Of a stretch of DNA of 64,000 bases, positions 44,737 through 53,438 are shown piece by piece. This DNA is from Blastocatellia bacterium. GTDB lineage: Bacteria > Acidobacteriota > Blastocatellia > Chloracidobacteriales > JADJPF01. The translations under genes and the position numbers were made by a program. The notes beneath the pieces are model-generated. The model was not told the DNA's origin and made no database searches. It saw only the letters and a program-made list of their open reading frames with translations. The DNA is taken from contig JADJPF010000027.1 of assembly GCA_016713405.1 (NCBI GenBank), positions 248,001-312,000 on the forward strand. The letters run 5' to 3'. Positions within the stretch are counted from its first letter, which is position 1; the number at the start of each line of letters is the position of its first letter.

Positions 44737-45202
44737 GTCTTATATAGGCTTCATCCTTAAAACCGTTACAAACTAGTAAAGAATCTGGGGATTGTTCTAC
44801 GGCTAAAGCACCGTAGAGTTCAGGCTTTGAGCCTACTTCTACACCAAAATTATAGCGTCGGCCCTCTCTTAAAACTTCTTCTAAAACATCTCGTCTAGGG
44901 TTAACTTTCATTGGGAAAACACATAAATGATTACCCTTATAGTTATATTCTTTAATAGAGTTCTGAAAACTACTAGTAAGCTTACGGACTTGGTGAGAGA
45001 GTAGCTGAGGAAAACGAAGGATTATAGGTAATTTAACGCCACGACGTAGCAGATCTTCTACTACTTCTAAGACATCAACGCTAGAAACATCATCCTCGGC
45101 AGGTCGGACGATAAGATGCCCTTTTTTATTGACACCAAAAAAACCTGCACCCCAATTTTCAATGCCATAAGTTTGTATTGTTTCCTCAAGCGTATTTTTC
45201 AT
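44639..45202 (-). CDS. speA: Biosynthetic arginine decarboxylase, N-terminal part (frameshifted)
   Basis: 187 residues, of which about the first 165 are real SpeA: WGAGFFGVNKKGHLIVRPAE, then VFPMKVNPRRDVLEEVL with the PLP-binding Lys, EVGSKPELYGALAV and VCNGFKDEAYI. After AGKK the frame becomes nonsense (NFSYRKSRRVRH) because of the homopolymer described in the previous entry. ATG 45202 is the start of the full gene. It is divergent from glnA with a 292-base intergenic region, so arginine use and ammonium assimilation share a control region. Confidence 0.92.
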   Translation of the reverse strand: MKNTLEETIQTYGIENWGAGFFGVNKKGHLIVRPAEDDVSSVDVLEVVEDLLRRGVKLPIILRFPQLLSHQVRKLTSSFQNSIKEYNYKGNHLCVFPMKVNPRRDVLEEVLREGRRYNFGVEVGSKPELYGALAVEQSPDSLLVCNGFKDEAYIRLAFIGLRAGKKINFSYRKSRRVRHNFTSSKRI

Positions 45203-45359
45203 GTATTTTTTTTCTTTCTGCCTCCAACTATAAAAGTAAATTTATTTTATTTTATAAGCGACGAAATTTAGCAAATTAACTAAAGGGTGTCAAAAGCTTT
45301 TTTCTTGTTTCTTAGGTGATTTATCTGCTAGAAAAACCGTGATTTATCGGTACTTTTCC

Positions 45360-45390
45360 TTGACATAAGCTTGCTGCTTCCGTTTAGATA
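45360..45390 (+). promoter_or_regulatory. Candidate glnA promoter
   Basis: A consensus TTGACA at 45360-45365 is followed by TTTAGA after 17 bases or TAGATA after 19. The leader to ATG 45495 would be about 100 bases. Confidence 0.4.
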
Positions 45391-45405
45391 ACTTGTTTAG
45401 TTATC
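45387..45405 (+). promoter_or_regulatory. Palindrome overlapping the glnA -10 region
   Basis: GATAACT TGTTT AGTTATC is a perfect 7-bp inverted repeat with a 5-base centre. It sits over the likely -10/+1 region of glnA, a typical operator position. The binding protein is not known. Confidence 0.4.
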
Positions 45406-45494
45406 CAGACGGTGACTAAGAGGTTAATGCTAGTAATTTATACTAAATAATATCTTTGTTATTTTACGTAAAATTTAATTTTTGGAGGATTACC

Positions 45495-46904
45495 ATGGAC
45501 GCAAAAACGGTACTCCGTTTTGCTGTTGATAAACAAGTAAAATTTGTAGATCTACGTTTTACTGATCTAGTTGGGCAATGGCATCATATGACTTTTCCCA
45601 TAAATCAACTTTCAGAAGATTCTTTTGTAGACGGTTTTGGGTTTGATGCTTCTAGTTTAAGAGGATGGGCAGCAATTAATGAATCAGATATGTTACTACT
45701 ACCTGATGCTAATCGTTGTTGGGTTGATCCATTTTTTGAGGAATCAACACTTTGTATAATTGCTGATGTTGCTGATCCGATCACTAAAGAACCTTATTTT
45801 TTAGACCCTCGTGGTGTGGCTAGACGTGCTGAGAGCTATTTGCAATTTACTGGTGTTGCAGATACTTGCTTTTTTGGCCCAGAAGCAGAATTTTTTGTTT
45901 TAGATAGTGTTAGCTATCAAAATGACCCTAATCATTGCTTTTACCTAATTGATAGTGAAGAAGGTAATTGGAATAGTGGACGACAAACTAATAATTTAGG
46001 TTATCGTATTCGCCATAAAGAAGGTTATGTTCCTGTCCCACCTGTAGATAAACTTCAAGACTTGCGCTCGGAAATAGCTCTTAATCTAAATGAAGTTGGT
46101 ATTGAAGCAGAATGCCACCATCATGAAGTTGCTTCTGGTGGTCAATGTGAAATAGATTTTCGCTTCTCTACTTTGCTTGCTACGGCTGATAATGTAATGC
46201 TGTTTAAGTATATTGTCAGAAATACTTGCTATATTTATGGTAAAGCAGCTACCTTTATGCCCAAACCTTTGTTTGGCGATAATGGAAGCGGAATGCACTG
46301 TCATCAAAGCTTATGGAAAGGTGAAAAGCCGCTTTTTGCTGGTGAAGAATATGCAGGGCTTTCTAAAACAGCACTTTACTATATTGGCGGACTCTTAAAA
46401 CATGCTCCTGCACTAGCTGCTTTTGTTGCACCTACGACTAATAGCTATAAACGATTAGTTCCAGGCTTTGAAGCACCAGTAAATTTAGCTTATTCAGCGC
46501 GTAATCGATCTGCTGCTGTAAGAATCCCAATGTTTTCACAAAATCCTAAAGCAAAGCGTATAGAGTTTCGTCCACCTGATCCAAGTTGCAATCCTTATCT
46601 GGCTTTTGCTGCTTTATTAATGGCTGGGCTAGATGGAATTCAAAATAAAATTGACCCAGGTCAGCCGCTAGATAAAGATATTTATGATTTGCCAGCAGAA
46701 GAGCTAAAAAATGTTCCTAGCTTGCCAGGTTCATTAGAAGAATCTCTAAAAGCACTTGAACAAGACCACGATTTTCTTCTAAAAGGCGACGTTTTTACAG
46801 AAAATTTAGTCTCTCGTTGGATTGAATATAAACGTAAAAAGGAAGTTGATGTCATCCGCCAACGTCCACATCCTTTAGAATTTGCTATGTATTTTGATAT
46901 TTAA
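45495..46904 (+). CDS. glnA: Glutamine synthetase, type I
   Basis: ATG 45495 follows GGAGG at 45484-45488; an earlier in-frame start at 45456 lacks a ribosome site. The 469-residue product makes glutamine from glutamate and ammonia. Visible are the beta-grasp N terminus (VKFVDLRFTDLVGQWHHMTF), the metal site GPEAEFFVLD, the NGSGMHCHQSLWK block, the substrate loop FVAPTTNSYKRLVPGFEAP and NRSAAVRIP, and KRIEFRPPDPSCNPYLAFAA. Tyr397 lies in DIYDLPAEE, the adenylylation site of the GSI-beta type, so control by a GlnE-like adenylyltransferase is possible. Confidence 0.97.
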   Translation: MDAKTVLRFAVDKQVKFVDLRFTDLVGQWHHMTFPINQLSEDSFVDGFGFDASSLRGWAAINESDMLLLPDANRCWVDPFFEESTLCIIADVADPITKEPYFLDPRGVARRAESYLQFTGVADTCFFGPEAEFFVLDSVSYQNDPNHCFYLIDSEEGNWNSGRQTNNLGYRIRHKEGYVPVPPVDKLQDLRSEIALNLNEVGIEAECHHHEVASGGQCEIDFRFSTLLATADNVMLFKYIVRNTCYIYGKAATFMPKPLFGDNGSGMHCHQSLWKGEKPLFAGEEYAGLSKTALYYIGGLLKHAPALAAFVAPTTNSYKRLVPGFEAPVNLAYSARNRSAAVRIPMFSQNPKAKRIEFRPPDPSCNPYLAFAALLMAGLDGIQNKIDPGQPLDKDIYDLPAEELKNVPSLPGSLEESLKALEQDHDFLLKGDVFTENLVSRWIEYKRKKEVDVIRQRPHPLEFAMYFDI

Positions 46905-46912
46905 TTTTTTCT

Positions 46913-46951
46913 AGGATCGTCAATTTAATTTAAGCTTAGATTGACGATCCT
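46913..46951 (+). terminator. Strong hairpin after glnA
   Basis: A perfect 12-bp stem, AGGATCGTCAAT (46913-46924) and ATTGACGATCCT (46940-46951), encloses a 15-base loop 8 bases after the glnA stop. No T tract follows, so it may stabilise the mRNA end or act as a weak terminator. Confidence 0.55.
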
Positions 46952-47190
46952 ATTAGAAAGAATCCGCAAAGACTGTGGATATTGCCCAAATGATTGCTAT
47001 TTGAAAATCTACTAAGAAGTTTTTATAAAATTATAAATACCTATAACTACTTTGTTTATAAATATTTACAATTATATTTAATAGCTCTTTTCTTAAAACA
47101 AAGTTTTGAAAATCAATAATTGTTAACTAAATTACTTGGCATAAATATTGCTGAATGATTGTTGAGAACTAATCAACAAAAGGAGGCTTT

Positions 47191-47637
47191 ATGGATCAAC
47201 TTAATAGCCAACAACCTATTATTGATTTACAACCTGGACAAGGACAACAACCATATTATTCCCAGCAACCTTTGGCAAGTAATAAAACTCAAGTACTTTC
47301 CTTAGATTTTAATATTGCTGGGCTACTTTGTTATGTTCCTTTTGGTGTAATTTTTGCAGTAATCTTTCTAGCTACAGAACCTAAAGAAAGCCGTTTTGTA
47401 CGCTTTCATTCTCTACAATCAGTGATGCTTTTAGCTGTAGCTATTGTGTTTTCGATTGTACTTAGCATAGTTGGTACTATTTTTAGCTATGTGCCTGTTA
47501 TTGGTTGGATGTTAGCACTATTGATGATTCCTGTTTCTTTAGTAGTTTCACTAGCCTTTTTGGTAATGGCTATAATCGCTATGATTAAGCCTATCAAAAT
47601 GAAATGTGGAAAATGCCAGTTATTAGCAAACTGGTAG
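47191..47637 (+). CDS. DUF4870 / Tic20-like membrane protein (C terminus frameshifted)
   Basis: AAGGAGG precedes ATG 47191. The 148-residue protein has a Gln/Pro-rich N terminus and three to four membrane helices in the DUF4870 (Tic20-like) pattern: IAGLLCYVPFGVIFAVIFLA, ESRFVRFHSLQSVMLL and GTIFSYVPVIGWMLALLMIP. The end (PIKMKCGKCQLLANW) is unlike the family. One base added near 47588 gives AYQNEMWKMPVISKLVENFE and a stop at 47664-47666, close to the usual 'AYQGK..KLPIIG' ending. Function unknown. Confidence 0.82.
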   Translation: MDQLNSQQPIIDLQPGQGQQPYYSQQPLASNKTQVLSLDFNIAGLLCYVPFGVIFAVIFLATEPKESRFVRFHSLQSVMLLAVAIVFSIVLSIVGTIFSYVPVIGWMLALLMIPVSLVVSLAFLVMAIIAMIKPIKMKCGKCQLLANW

Positions 47638-47698
47638 AAAATTTTGAAGCAAAACAAACTTTTTAAGAATTTGTTGCTAGTTTTATAACTTAATTGTT

Positions 47699-47733
47699 AA
47701 AAAGTTGTGCTATGACTAGTGGCACAACTTTTT
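47699..47733. terminator. Bidirectional terminator
   Basis: A perfect 12-bp stem AAAAAGTTGTGC / GCACAACTTTTT with A tract before and T tract after works on both strands. It lies between the Tic20-like gene and the convergent ExbD gene. Confidence 0.85.
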
Positions 47734-47744
47734 AATTAAAAGTT

Positions 47745-48164
47745 TTATTCTAAATAATCTATTTGTAACCCTATTGGGTCAGCACCTGCGGCTTTGATAT
47801 TATCAATTACATTAGTAACAAATTCATAACGAATATCTTTAGGGGCCTTAATAAATAGAGTGCGTTGGTCTAAACTACGTTGTTGTAAAATTGTGCTTAA
47901 TTGGCTACTTAACTCTATTAACTCCATAGGCTGAGAATTAAGCGTAAGTTCAAGATTACGACTAATACTTACTACTAATAAAGTTGGAGAAGGGGCTAAA
48001 GACTCTTGGCTTAGATCAGGTTTTTCTGGGGTCTTAGTGTCAAATTTATGTGGTTTAACAGGCGTAATTACCATAAAAATAATTAGTAATACTAGCAAAA
48101 CATCTATTAAAGGTGTTACATTAATAGATGGAGAAGTAGAAGGGGAAGTCTTAGGTTTTTCCAT
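47745..48164 (-). CDS. ExbD/TolR-type biopolymer transport protein
   Basis: A 139-residue protein with a short cytoplasmic N terminus, the hallmark helix INVTPLIDVLLVLLIIFMVI with the conserved Asp at the start (proton path), and a periplasmic domain with the end TNVIDNIKAAGADPIGL. ExbD/TolR works with an ExbB/TolQ partner to pass proton-motive force to the outer membrane. No exbB/tolQ gene is adjacent; the upstream 95 bases are short and empty. The partner must lie elsewhere. Confidence 0.9.
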   Translation of the reverse strand: MEKPKTSPSTSPSINVTPLIDVLLVLLIIFMVITPVKPHKFDTKTPEKPDLSQESLAPSPTLLVVSISRNLELTLNSQPMELIELSSQLSTILQQRSLDQRTLFIKAPKDIRYEFVTNVIDNIKAAGADPIGLQIDYLE

Positions 48165-48258
48165 AAAATTTTCTCCAAAGTAAAAATTAGAAAGATTGAT
48201 TTTTTTGACCCCAAAGATAAAATTTTGTTCCTAAAACTAGCATAGCTAAAATTAATAG

Positions 48259-49044
48259 TTGAAAATTTTTAACTCAAAATTTAACGGTTCACTTTTGGAA
48301 AAAAATATTTCTAACCAATCAAAAATTGCTGTAATAATTCCCGCACTTAATGAAGAAAAAGCTATTGGAAAAGTGTTGGCAGAACTACCAGCTATTTACC
48401 AAATAATTGTTGTAGATAATGGAAGTAGTGATCTTACTTCAGTAGTAGCAAAGGGCTTTGATGCTGAAGTAGTATTTGAACCAAAACGAGGTTATGGAAA
48501 AGCTTGTTTAAGTGGGCTAGAGTTGGTTAAACCAGAAGTAGACATTATTGTTTTCTTAGATGGGGATTATAGCGATTATCCAGAGGATTTACACTTAATT
48601 GTTAAACCTATTATTATTGATAATATGGATTTAGTAATAGGTTCAAGGGTTTTGGGAAATAAAGAAAAAGGTGCGCTTACTCCACAACAAATATTTGGTA
48701 ATTGGCTGGCTACTAGGCTAATTAAGCTATTTTGGGGTTTTAACTATAGTGACTTAGGGCCTTTTCGAGCCATTAAAGCAAGTAAGCTAAAAGATTTACA
48801 AATGAGCGACTTAAATTTTGGTTGGACAGTAGAAATGCAAATTAAAGCCTTAAAACATCAACTAAAAATTAAAGAAGTTCCTGTACGCTATAAGCAACGC
48901 TTAGGTAAATCTAAGATTAGCGGTACATTAAGCGGAAGTATTAAGGCTGGAGTTAAGATTCTCTATCTAATTGTAAAATATGGTTTAAATAGCCAATTAT
49001 TTACTTTAAGACAAGAAAATAAAGTAAATAATCTGTTATTATAG
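48259..49044 (+). CDS. Family 2 glycosyltransferase (DPM1-like)
   Basis: A 261-residue GT-A enzyme, TTG start at 48259 with weak ribosome site. Motifs: AVIIPALNEEKAIGKVLAEL, IIVVDNGSSDLT, and FLDGDYSDYPEDLHLIV with the DxD-type metal site. A later part is VIGSRVLGNKEKGALTPQ and DLGPFRAIKASKL. This pattern fits polyprenyl-phosphate sugar synthases and related polysaccharide glycosyltransferases; no C-terminal membrane domain is present. The next gene is an FAD sugar-mutase-like oxidoreductase, so a role in envelope glycan synthesis is likely. Confidence 0.85.
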   Translation: MKIFNSKFNGSLLEKNISNQSKIAVIIPALNEEKAIGKVLAELPAIYQIIVVDNGSSDLTSVVAKGFDAEVVFEPKRGYGKACLSGLELVKPEVDIIVFLDGDYSDYPEDLHLIVKPIIIDNMDLVIGSRVLGNKEKGALTPQQIFGNWLATRLIKLFWGFNYSDLGPFRAIKASKLKDLQMSDLNFGWTVEMQIKALKHQLKIKEVPVRYKQRLGKSKISGTLSGSIKAGVKILYLIVKYGLNSQLFTLRQENKVNNLLL

Positions 49045-49132
49045 AAGATTTACTAATAGTAAAACTATGTCTTTTAAGATATTAATAGCAAAACAAAAAT
49101 TCTAACTATCGTATTTCAGCTAACTGTCTTTT

Positions 49133-49984
49133 ATGAATAAACAAAAAGCTGTAATTGCTGGGGCAGGCCCAGCAGGTATTACTGCTGCATATGAATTGCT
49201 TAAGCGCACTAATATTAAACCTGTTATATTTGAATCTACTTCGGCCATAGGTGGGATTGCTCAAACCTTTAATTACAAAGGAAACCGAATTGATATAGGA
49301 GGACATCGTTTTTTTTCTAAAAGTGAACGTATAATGCAATGGTGGTTTAATATTTTGCCGCCTCAAGGCGCACCTGCTGCCGACACAGCAGAAAAAAATC
49401 ATGATGTTGAGTATGCTGTAGAAGTTTTGGTGGATTATATTTGTCCGGAAGCAAATAATGGGTATCAAGTAAGTAACTATTTCCCTAACAATTTAAGTAA
49501 CTCTAAAAAACGTGTAGCACCTGACCCAGAAAAAGAAGAACAAGTCATGTTACACCGACCAAGACTTTCTCGGATTTTCTACCAACGAAATTTTTTTCCT
49601 TACCCTCTAGGAATAACCTTATCTGTAGCTAAAAAGCTAGGTTTTTGGAATACCTTTCTTATAGGATTAAGCTATATTAATGCACAAATTTTCCCAGTAA
49701 AAGATGAAGTTTATTTGGATGAGTTTTTTATTAACCGTTTTGGACATCGACTTTATAGCACTTTTTTTAGAGACTATACAGAAAAAGTTTGGGGAGTAAA
49801 ATGCCATGAAATTCGTGCTGATTGGGGAGCGCAACGAGTTAAAGGTTTATCATTAAAACGAGCCTTAACGCATGCTATAAAAGATTTGCTAAGTAGTGAT
49901 TTTCAAAAAGCACAAAAAGAAAGAGAAACTAGTCTAATTACCAGGTTTTATTACCCTAAGTATGGGCCGGGTCAAATTTGGTAA
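49133..49984 (+). CDS. FAD-dependent oxidoreductase (UDP-galactopyranose mutase-like), N-terminal part
   Basis: 284 codons of a flavoenzyme. AVIAGAGPAGITAAYELLKR at residues 6-25 is the FAD dinucleotide site, with IGGIAQTFNYKGNRIDIGGH and RFFSKSERIMQWW after it. PRLSRIFYQRNFFPYPL is a block I recall from UDP-galactopyranose mutase-related oxidoreductases. TAA at 49982-49984 stands at YGPGQIW[stop], exactly where homologues have Glu or Asp (GPGQMWE). The frame then continues unbroken to 50794. A single T for G change (GAA to TAA), or a real nonsense mutation, explains it. One gene, about 554 residues, is likely. Confidence 0.85.
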   Translation: MNKQKAVIAGAGPAGITAAYELLKRTNIKPVIFESTSAIGGIAQTFNYKGNRIDIGGHRFFSKSERIMQWWFNILPPQGAPAADTAEKNHDVEYAVEVLVDYICPEANNGYQVSNYFPNNLSNSKKRVAPDPEKEEQVMLHRPRLSRIFYQRNFFPYPLGITLSVAKKLGFWNTFLIGLSYINAQIFPVKDEVYLDEFFINRFGHRLYSTFFRDYTEKVWGVKCHEIRADWGAQRVKGLSLKRALTHAIKDLLSSDFQKAQKERETSLITRFYYPKYGPGQIW

Positions 49985-49999
49985 ACCGCCCTAGATCAA

Positions 50000-50794
50000 G
50001 TGCTTTCCTGTGGTGGAGAAGTTTCTTTTCGCTCTCGTGTTTGTGGGGTAGAACTTGTGGAAAATAAAGTTCAATCTATAAGCGTTGAATGTTTGGAAAC
50101 AGGAAAAAAACAACAAATTAGCTGTGATTATTTCTTTTCTACAATGCCTATCAAAGAATTAATTAATATGATTACACCCCGACCGCCAGAAAAAGTTATA
50201 CAAGTTGCAAATGGGCTGCAATATAGAGATTTTTTGACTGTAGGATTGCTTGTAAAAAAGCTTAATATTAAAGAAAAAGATGGCCGAATAGATACCGAAG
50301 TACCAGATAATTGGATTTATATTCAAGAAGGTGATGTACGGGTAGGACGAGTGCAAATCTTTAATAATTGGAGTCCCTACATGGTGGCGGATAGAAAAAA
50401 TACTACTTGGATTGGCTTAGAGTATTTTGTTAGCGAAGACGGAGAATTATGGAAAAAGCCTGATAGTGAGCTAATTTCTTTTGCAATCAAAGAGATGGAA
50501 AAAATTAGTTTTTTATTAGCTGAAGATGTGTTAGATGCTTGTGTACTTCGTATGCCTAAAGCCTATCCAGCTTATTTTGGTAGCTATGATGAACTAGATG
50601 TAGTACGCAATTATGTTAATCAAATTCCAAATTTATTCTTAATTGGACGTAATGGAATGCACCGCTATAATAACCAAGACCATAGTATGTTAACCGCTAT
50701 AACTGCGGTAGATAATATAATTGCTGGTAAAGAAGATAAAACAAATCTTTGGGATATTAACCTAGATATGGTTTATCATGAAGAAGCCGGATAA
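50000..50794 (+). CDS. FAD-dependent oxidoreductase, C-terminal part (same frame after a stop)
   Basis: 264 residues in the same frame as the previous entry, beginning at a GTG inside the gene with no ribosome site. It contains FRSRVCGVELVENKVQSISV (the FAD-domain helix), FSTMPIKELINM, NWIYIQEGDVRVGRVQIFNN, and the C-terminal FAD motif NLFLIGRNGMHRYNNQDHSM with AVDNIIAGKEDK. It completes the fold of the N-terminal part; together they match the family length. The gene follows a glycosyltransferase and precedes yvcK. Confidence 0.83.
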   Translation: MLSCGGEVSFRSRVCGVELVENKVQSISVECLETGKKQQISCDYFFSTMPIKELINMITPRPPEKVIQVANGLQYRDFLTVGLLVKKLNIKEKDGRIDTEVPDNWIYIQEGDVRVGRVQIFNNWSPYMVADRKNTTWIGLEYFVSEDGELWKKPDSELISFAIKEMEKISFLLAEDVLDACVLRMPKAYPAYFGSYDELDVVRNYVNQIPNLFLIGRNGMHRYNNQDHSMLTAITAVDNIIAGKEDKTNLWDINLDMVYHEEAG

Positions 50795-50877
50795 TTTTAT
50801 GTCATTTCTATAATGAACTATCTTTAAGTTGGCACTGTTATAAGGCTTATAAATAATTAAATTTTTAGGAAAGTTTT

Positions 50878-51948
50878 ATGGAAAAAGATTCAATAAATTT
50901 AGTAGCAATTGGAGGAGGTACAGGACTAGCCAGCCTACTTTCGGGCTTAAAACATTATGTAAATGATGGAAGAAATTATGATAATTTTTGGGGTATTTCC
51001 TTAGCACAATTAACAGCAGTAGTAACTGTAACTGATGATGGAGGATCTTCAGGACGTTTAAGGGAGGAATTTCATATTTTGCCACCTGGAGATATACGTA
51101 ATTGTATGGTTGCACTTTCTGAAGATGACCAATTGCTAACAAAATTATTTCAATATCGCTTTTCTGGTGATGGAAACTTAAATGGTCATAGTTTTGGAAA
51201 TCTTTTTCTTACAGCCCTAACAGGTGTTACAGGTGATTTTTTACAAGCAATTAAGCTTTCTAGCGATGTTTTAGCCATACGAGGGCGTATTTTTCCTTCA
51301 ACAACTACAGATGTGGGTTTAGTTGCAGAACTTGACAACGGCCAAGTTATAAAAGGAGAAACAACTGTATCTAAGTTTGGCCCCAGAATAAAACGAATAG
51401 GTCTTTCACCAGAAAAATGCTTGCCATTAGAAGAAACCCTCCAAGCCATTCATCAAGCAGATATTATTACTTTAGGCCCAGGGTCACTTTTTACTAGCAT
51501 TATTCCTAACCTACTTGTTTCAAGCATTCCAAAAGCAATTGCTGAATCTTCAGCGATAAAAATCTTTATTCTAAACATCATGACTCAACCTGGAGAAACT
51601 ACTGGCCTAGGTGTTAAAGAACATTTATCAGCAATTTTTGATGCTGCTCCAGCACTAAACCTTGATTATATAGTAATTAACTCTGAACCAATACCTATAA
51701 GCTTACAAGACACTTATTTAGCTGATGGTGCTGTCCAAATAGGATTATCTGAGTCTAGGGAACAAGAAATTTATTTTTTTCAACAAGAAATTAATGTAAT
51801 AGCAAGAAATTTATTAGATGAAACGTCTGATAAAGTAAGACATTGCCCTAAAAGCCTAGCTACAGCCATCTTTGAGGCTTACCAAGACAAACTTAGAAAA
51901 CAAACCACAAAATCAGAAACCCTTAAATTAGAAGAACTTAATGTTTAG
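50878..51948 (+). CDS. yvcK: YvcK/CofD-like protein (gluconeogenesis factor)
   Basis: A 356-residue member of the CofD/UPF0052 family. Features: VAIGGGTGLASLLSGLKHY, VTVTDDGGSSGRLREEF, LPPGDIRNCMVALSED, and NGHSFGNLFLTALTGVTGDF. Bacillus YvcK binds UDP-GlcNAc and is needed on gluconeogenic carbon and for normal cell-wall synthesis. An AGGAAAG site precedes ATG 50878. It converges with the DNA methylase gene at a gap of two bases, so transcripts must overlap or end within coding DNA. Confidence 0.92.
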   Translation: MEKDSINLVAIGGGTGLASLLSGLKHYVNDGRNYDNFWGISLAQLTAVVTVTDDGGSSGRLREEFHILPPGDIRNCMVALSEDDQLLTKLFQYRFSGDGNLNGHSFGNLFLTALTGVTGDFLQAIKLSSDVLAIRGRIFPSTTTDVGLVAELDNGQVIKGETTVSKFGPRIKRIGLSPEKCLPLEETLQAIHQADIITLGPGSLFTSIIPNLLVSSIPKAIAESSAIKIFILNIMTQPGETTGLGVKEHLSAIFDAAPALNLDYIVINSEPIPISLQDTYLADGAVQIGLSESREQEIYFFQQEINVIARNLLDETSDKVRHCPKSLATAIFEAYQDKLRKQTTKSETLKLEELNV

Positions 51949-51950
51949 TT

Positions 51951-53018
51951 TCAAGTTCCAATTAAAAGTAATTCCTTAGAGTTGGAATTAGTAGATAGAG
52001 CATACTTATACTTACCATAGTATTCTATTTTAACAACCTGCTTATACTTTTTCATAAGCTCTATAATCTCTAATTCTGATGGTATCCCATCACTTCGATA
52101 AGAAACTACCAAAATACTATTTTGATAATGGTTAAACAGCTTATCAAAAGCAGATAAGATTTTATTTTTGTCTGTCCATTCATTAGCTTGTCGAACAAAA
52201 CGCCGATGCTTAGATTTATAGTCAATTTTAGTTTTCCAGTTGGGATAATCTGCAAGACCTTCTAAAAAATGGTAAAAATTAAGATAATCAACTGCTATGC
52301 CTTTGTTAGAGATGTAAGGCGGATCTATATAAACTAAATCATAACTTCTATTTAGATTTAGCGCGTCTTGATTATAAACAATATTTTCTTGTCCATTGTC
52401 AAAAACAGCTTGATTAGCTTGCTGAACAAAATCTCTAAACCATTTATCAAGCGGTCTATCCCATGAAGTTTTATTCCCAAATGAGCGTTTAACATCTGCT
52501 AGGCGGATATAAAGATTTTTTCTATGAAAAAGATTATAAGGTCTTTTAATTATGCAAGCTTGGCAAAGTGCAAAAAAAGCAACGGCAAATTTATATTTAT
52601 TGTCTAAGTGTCGAATATTAGTAATTATTACATCAATTAGAGCATTTTCATCATCTGTAAAATATATTTCTGAAAAATTTTCTTGGACAAAATCAGAGTA
52701 AGTAATATTTGGATGTTTTTCTAATAACCAGCTTATTTCATCATTAGTTAAAAGAATATTTTTGTTTTCTATTAATGCTAGTCCAATATAGTAATTAAAA
52801 TTTAGTAAATCGTTATAAGTAACTTGTTTATTTTTTGTTTTGAACAAGTAAGAAACAGAAGCTGTTCCACCAAAAGCATCTAAAACACTTGTAAATTTCA
52901 AATCAGAAACTTGTTGCCAAATCCATTCTATTAATTTAAGTTTGCTTCCTTGATAGCGTGTAGAAGGAAATATGGCTTTTTGAGATAAAGTTTTTTGTTT
53001 GTGAGAATTTCTTAACAT
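51951..53018 (-). CDS. D12-class (Dam-like) adenine DNA methyltransferase
   Basis: 355 residues. FPSTRYQGSKLKLIEWIWQQ is the motif X/N-terminal RYxGSK of D12 methylases, SVLDAFGGTASVSYLF is motif I and DLVYIDPPYISNKG is motif IV (DPPY), so it should methylate adenine N6. The middle (ICxxxxIIKRPYNLFHRKNL) is the probable target-recognition part. No restriction enzyme is beside it, making it a solitary methylase or a remnant of a type II system. It starts a stretch with a palindromic repeat, a toxin-antitoxin pair and an excisionase-like gene before tRNA-Ala, so horizontal gain is plausible. Confidence 0.88.
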   Translation of the reverse strand: MLRNSHKQKTLSQKAIFPSTRYQGSKLKLIEWIWQQVSDLKFTSVLDAFGGTASVSYLFKTKNKQVTYNDLLNFNYYIGLALIENKNILLTNDEISWLLEKHPNITYSDFVQENFSEIYFTDDENALIDVIITNIRHLDNKYKFAVAFFALCQACIIKRPYNLFHRKNLYIRLADVKRSFGNKTSWDRPLDKWFRDFVQQANQAVFDNGQENIVYNQDALNLNRSYDLVYIDPPYISNKGIAVDYLNFYHFLEGLADYPNWKTKIDYKSKHRRFVRQANEWTDKNKILSAFDKLFNHYQNSILVVSYRSDGIPSELEIIELMKKYKQVVKIEYYGKYKYALSTNSNSKELLLIGT

Positions 53019-53100
53019 GCAAACAGTTTAACATTTCCTTACATAATTTTATGTTTTTAAGTACACTGTAAACTAAGTTTTTTGACATTTTTATTTCTTA

Positions 53101-53150
53101 AAGCCCCAACGGGGCGACAGATATGTAGCGTAGGGTTTTAACCCTAGGTA
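53101..53150. repeat. Palindromic REP-like repeat
   Basis: GCCCC-AAC-GGGGC (53103-53115) is followed after 15 bases by TAGGGTTTTAACCCTA (53131-53146). The GC-rich block stands out in AT-rich DNA. The AGCCCCAACGGGGCGACA word is one I recall as a multicopy intergenic repeat in several unrelated environmental bacteria. Confidence 0.55.
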
Positions 53151-53244
53151 TAATAATTAGGCATTTTCAAAGTGCCGTGTTTTTCTTTAAGCAAGCTCAG
53201 TCCCAAAAATAAGTATTCTCAATATTGCTAAAAATAAGTAATTA

Positions 53245-53271
53245 TAGGGCTAACCGATTAGCCCTATTTTT
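53245..53271 (+). terminator. Orphan rho-independent terminator
   Basis: TAGGGCTAA (53245-53253), a CCGA loop and TTAGCCCTA (53258-53266) form a perfect 9-bp stem, then TTTTT. No plus-strand gene lies between yvcK's end and here except the antisense methylase, so a small RNA or a leader attenuator for higB may end here. Confidence 0.6.
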
Positions 53272-53438
53272 GTTTTATGCAAAAAATATGATATTGCTAT
53301 TGACTTTTAGTTTACATTTTGCGAACATTACTAAAAATAATAAAGATTTGGCTTAATAAACCTAATAAACTAATCAAAGTCCACCACGGAGATATACTAT
53401 GCAGCAAATAAGCAAATTAATAGAAGGTATATTTGAAT

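Noticed and set aside
46905..47190. Small RNA after glnA
   Set aside because: The hairpin at 46913-46951 is well explained as the mRNA end of glnA; no further structure or terminator is visible.
50159..51449. Minus-strand frames opposite the FAD oxidoreductase and yvcK
   Set aside because: Both plus-strand genes have strong motif support; the opposite frames are shadows.
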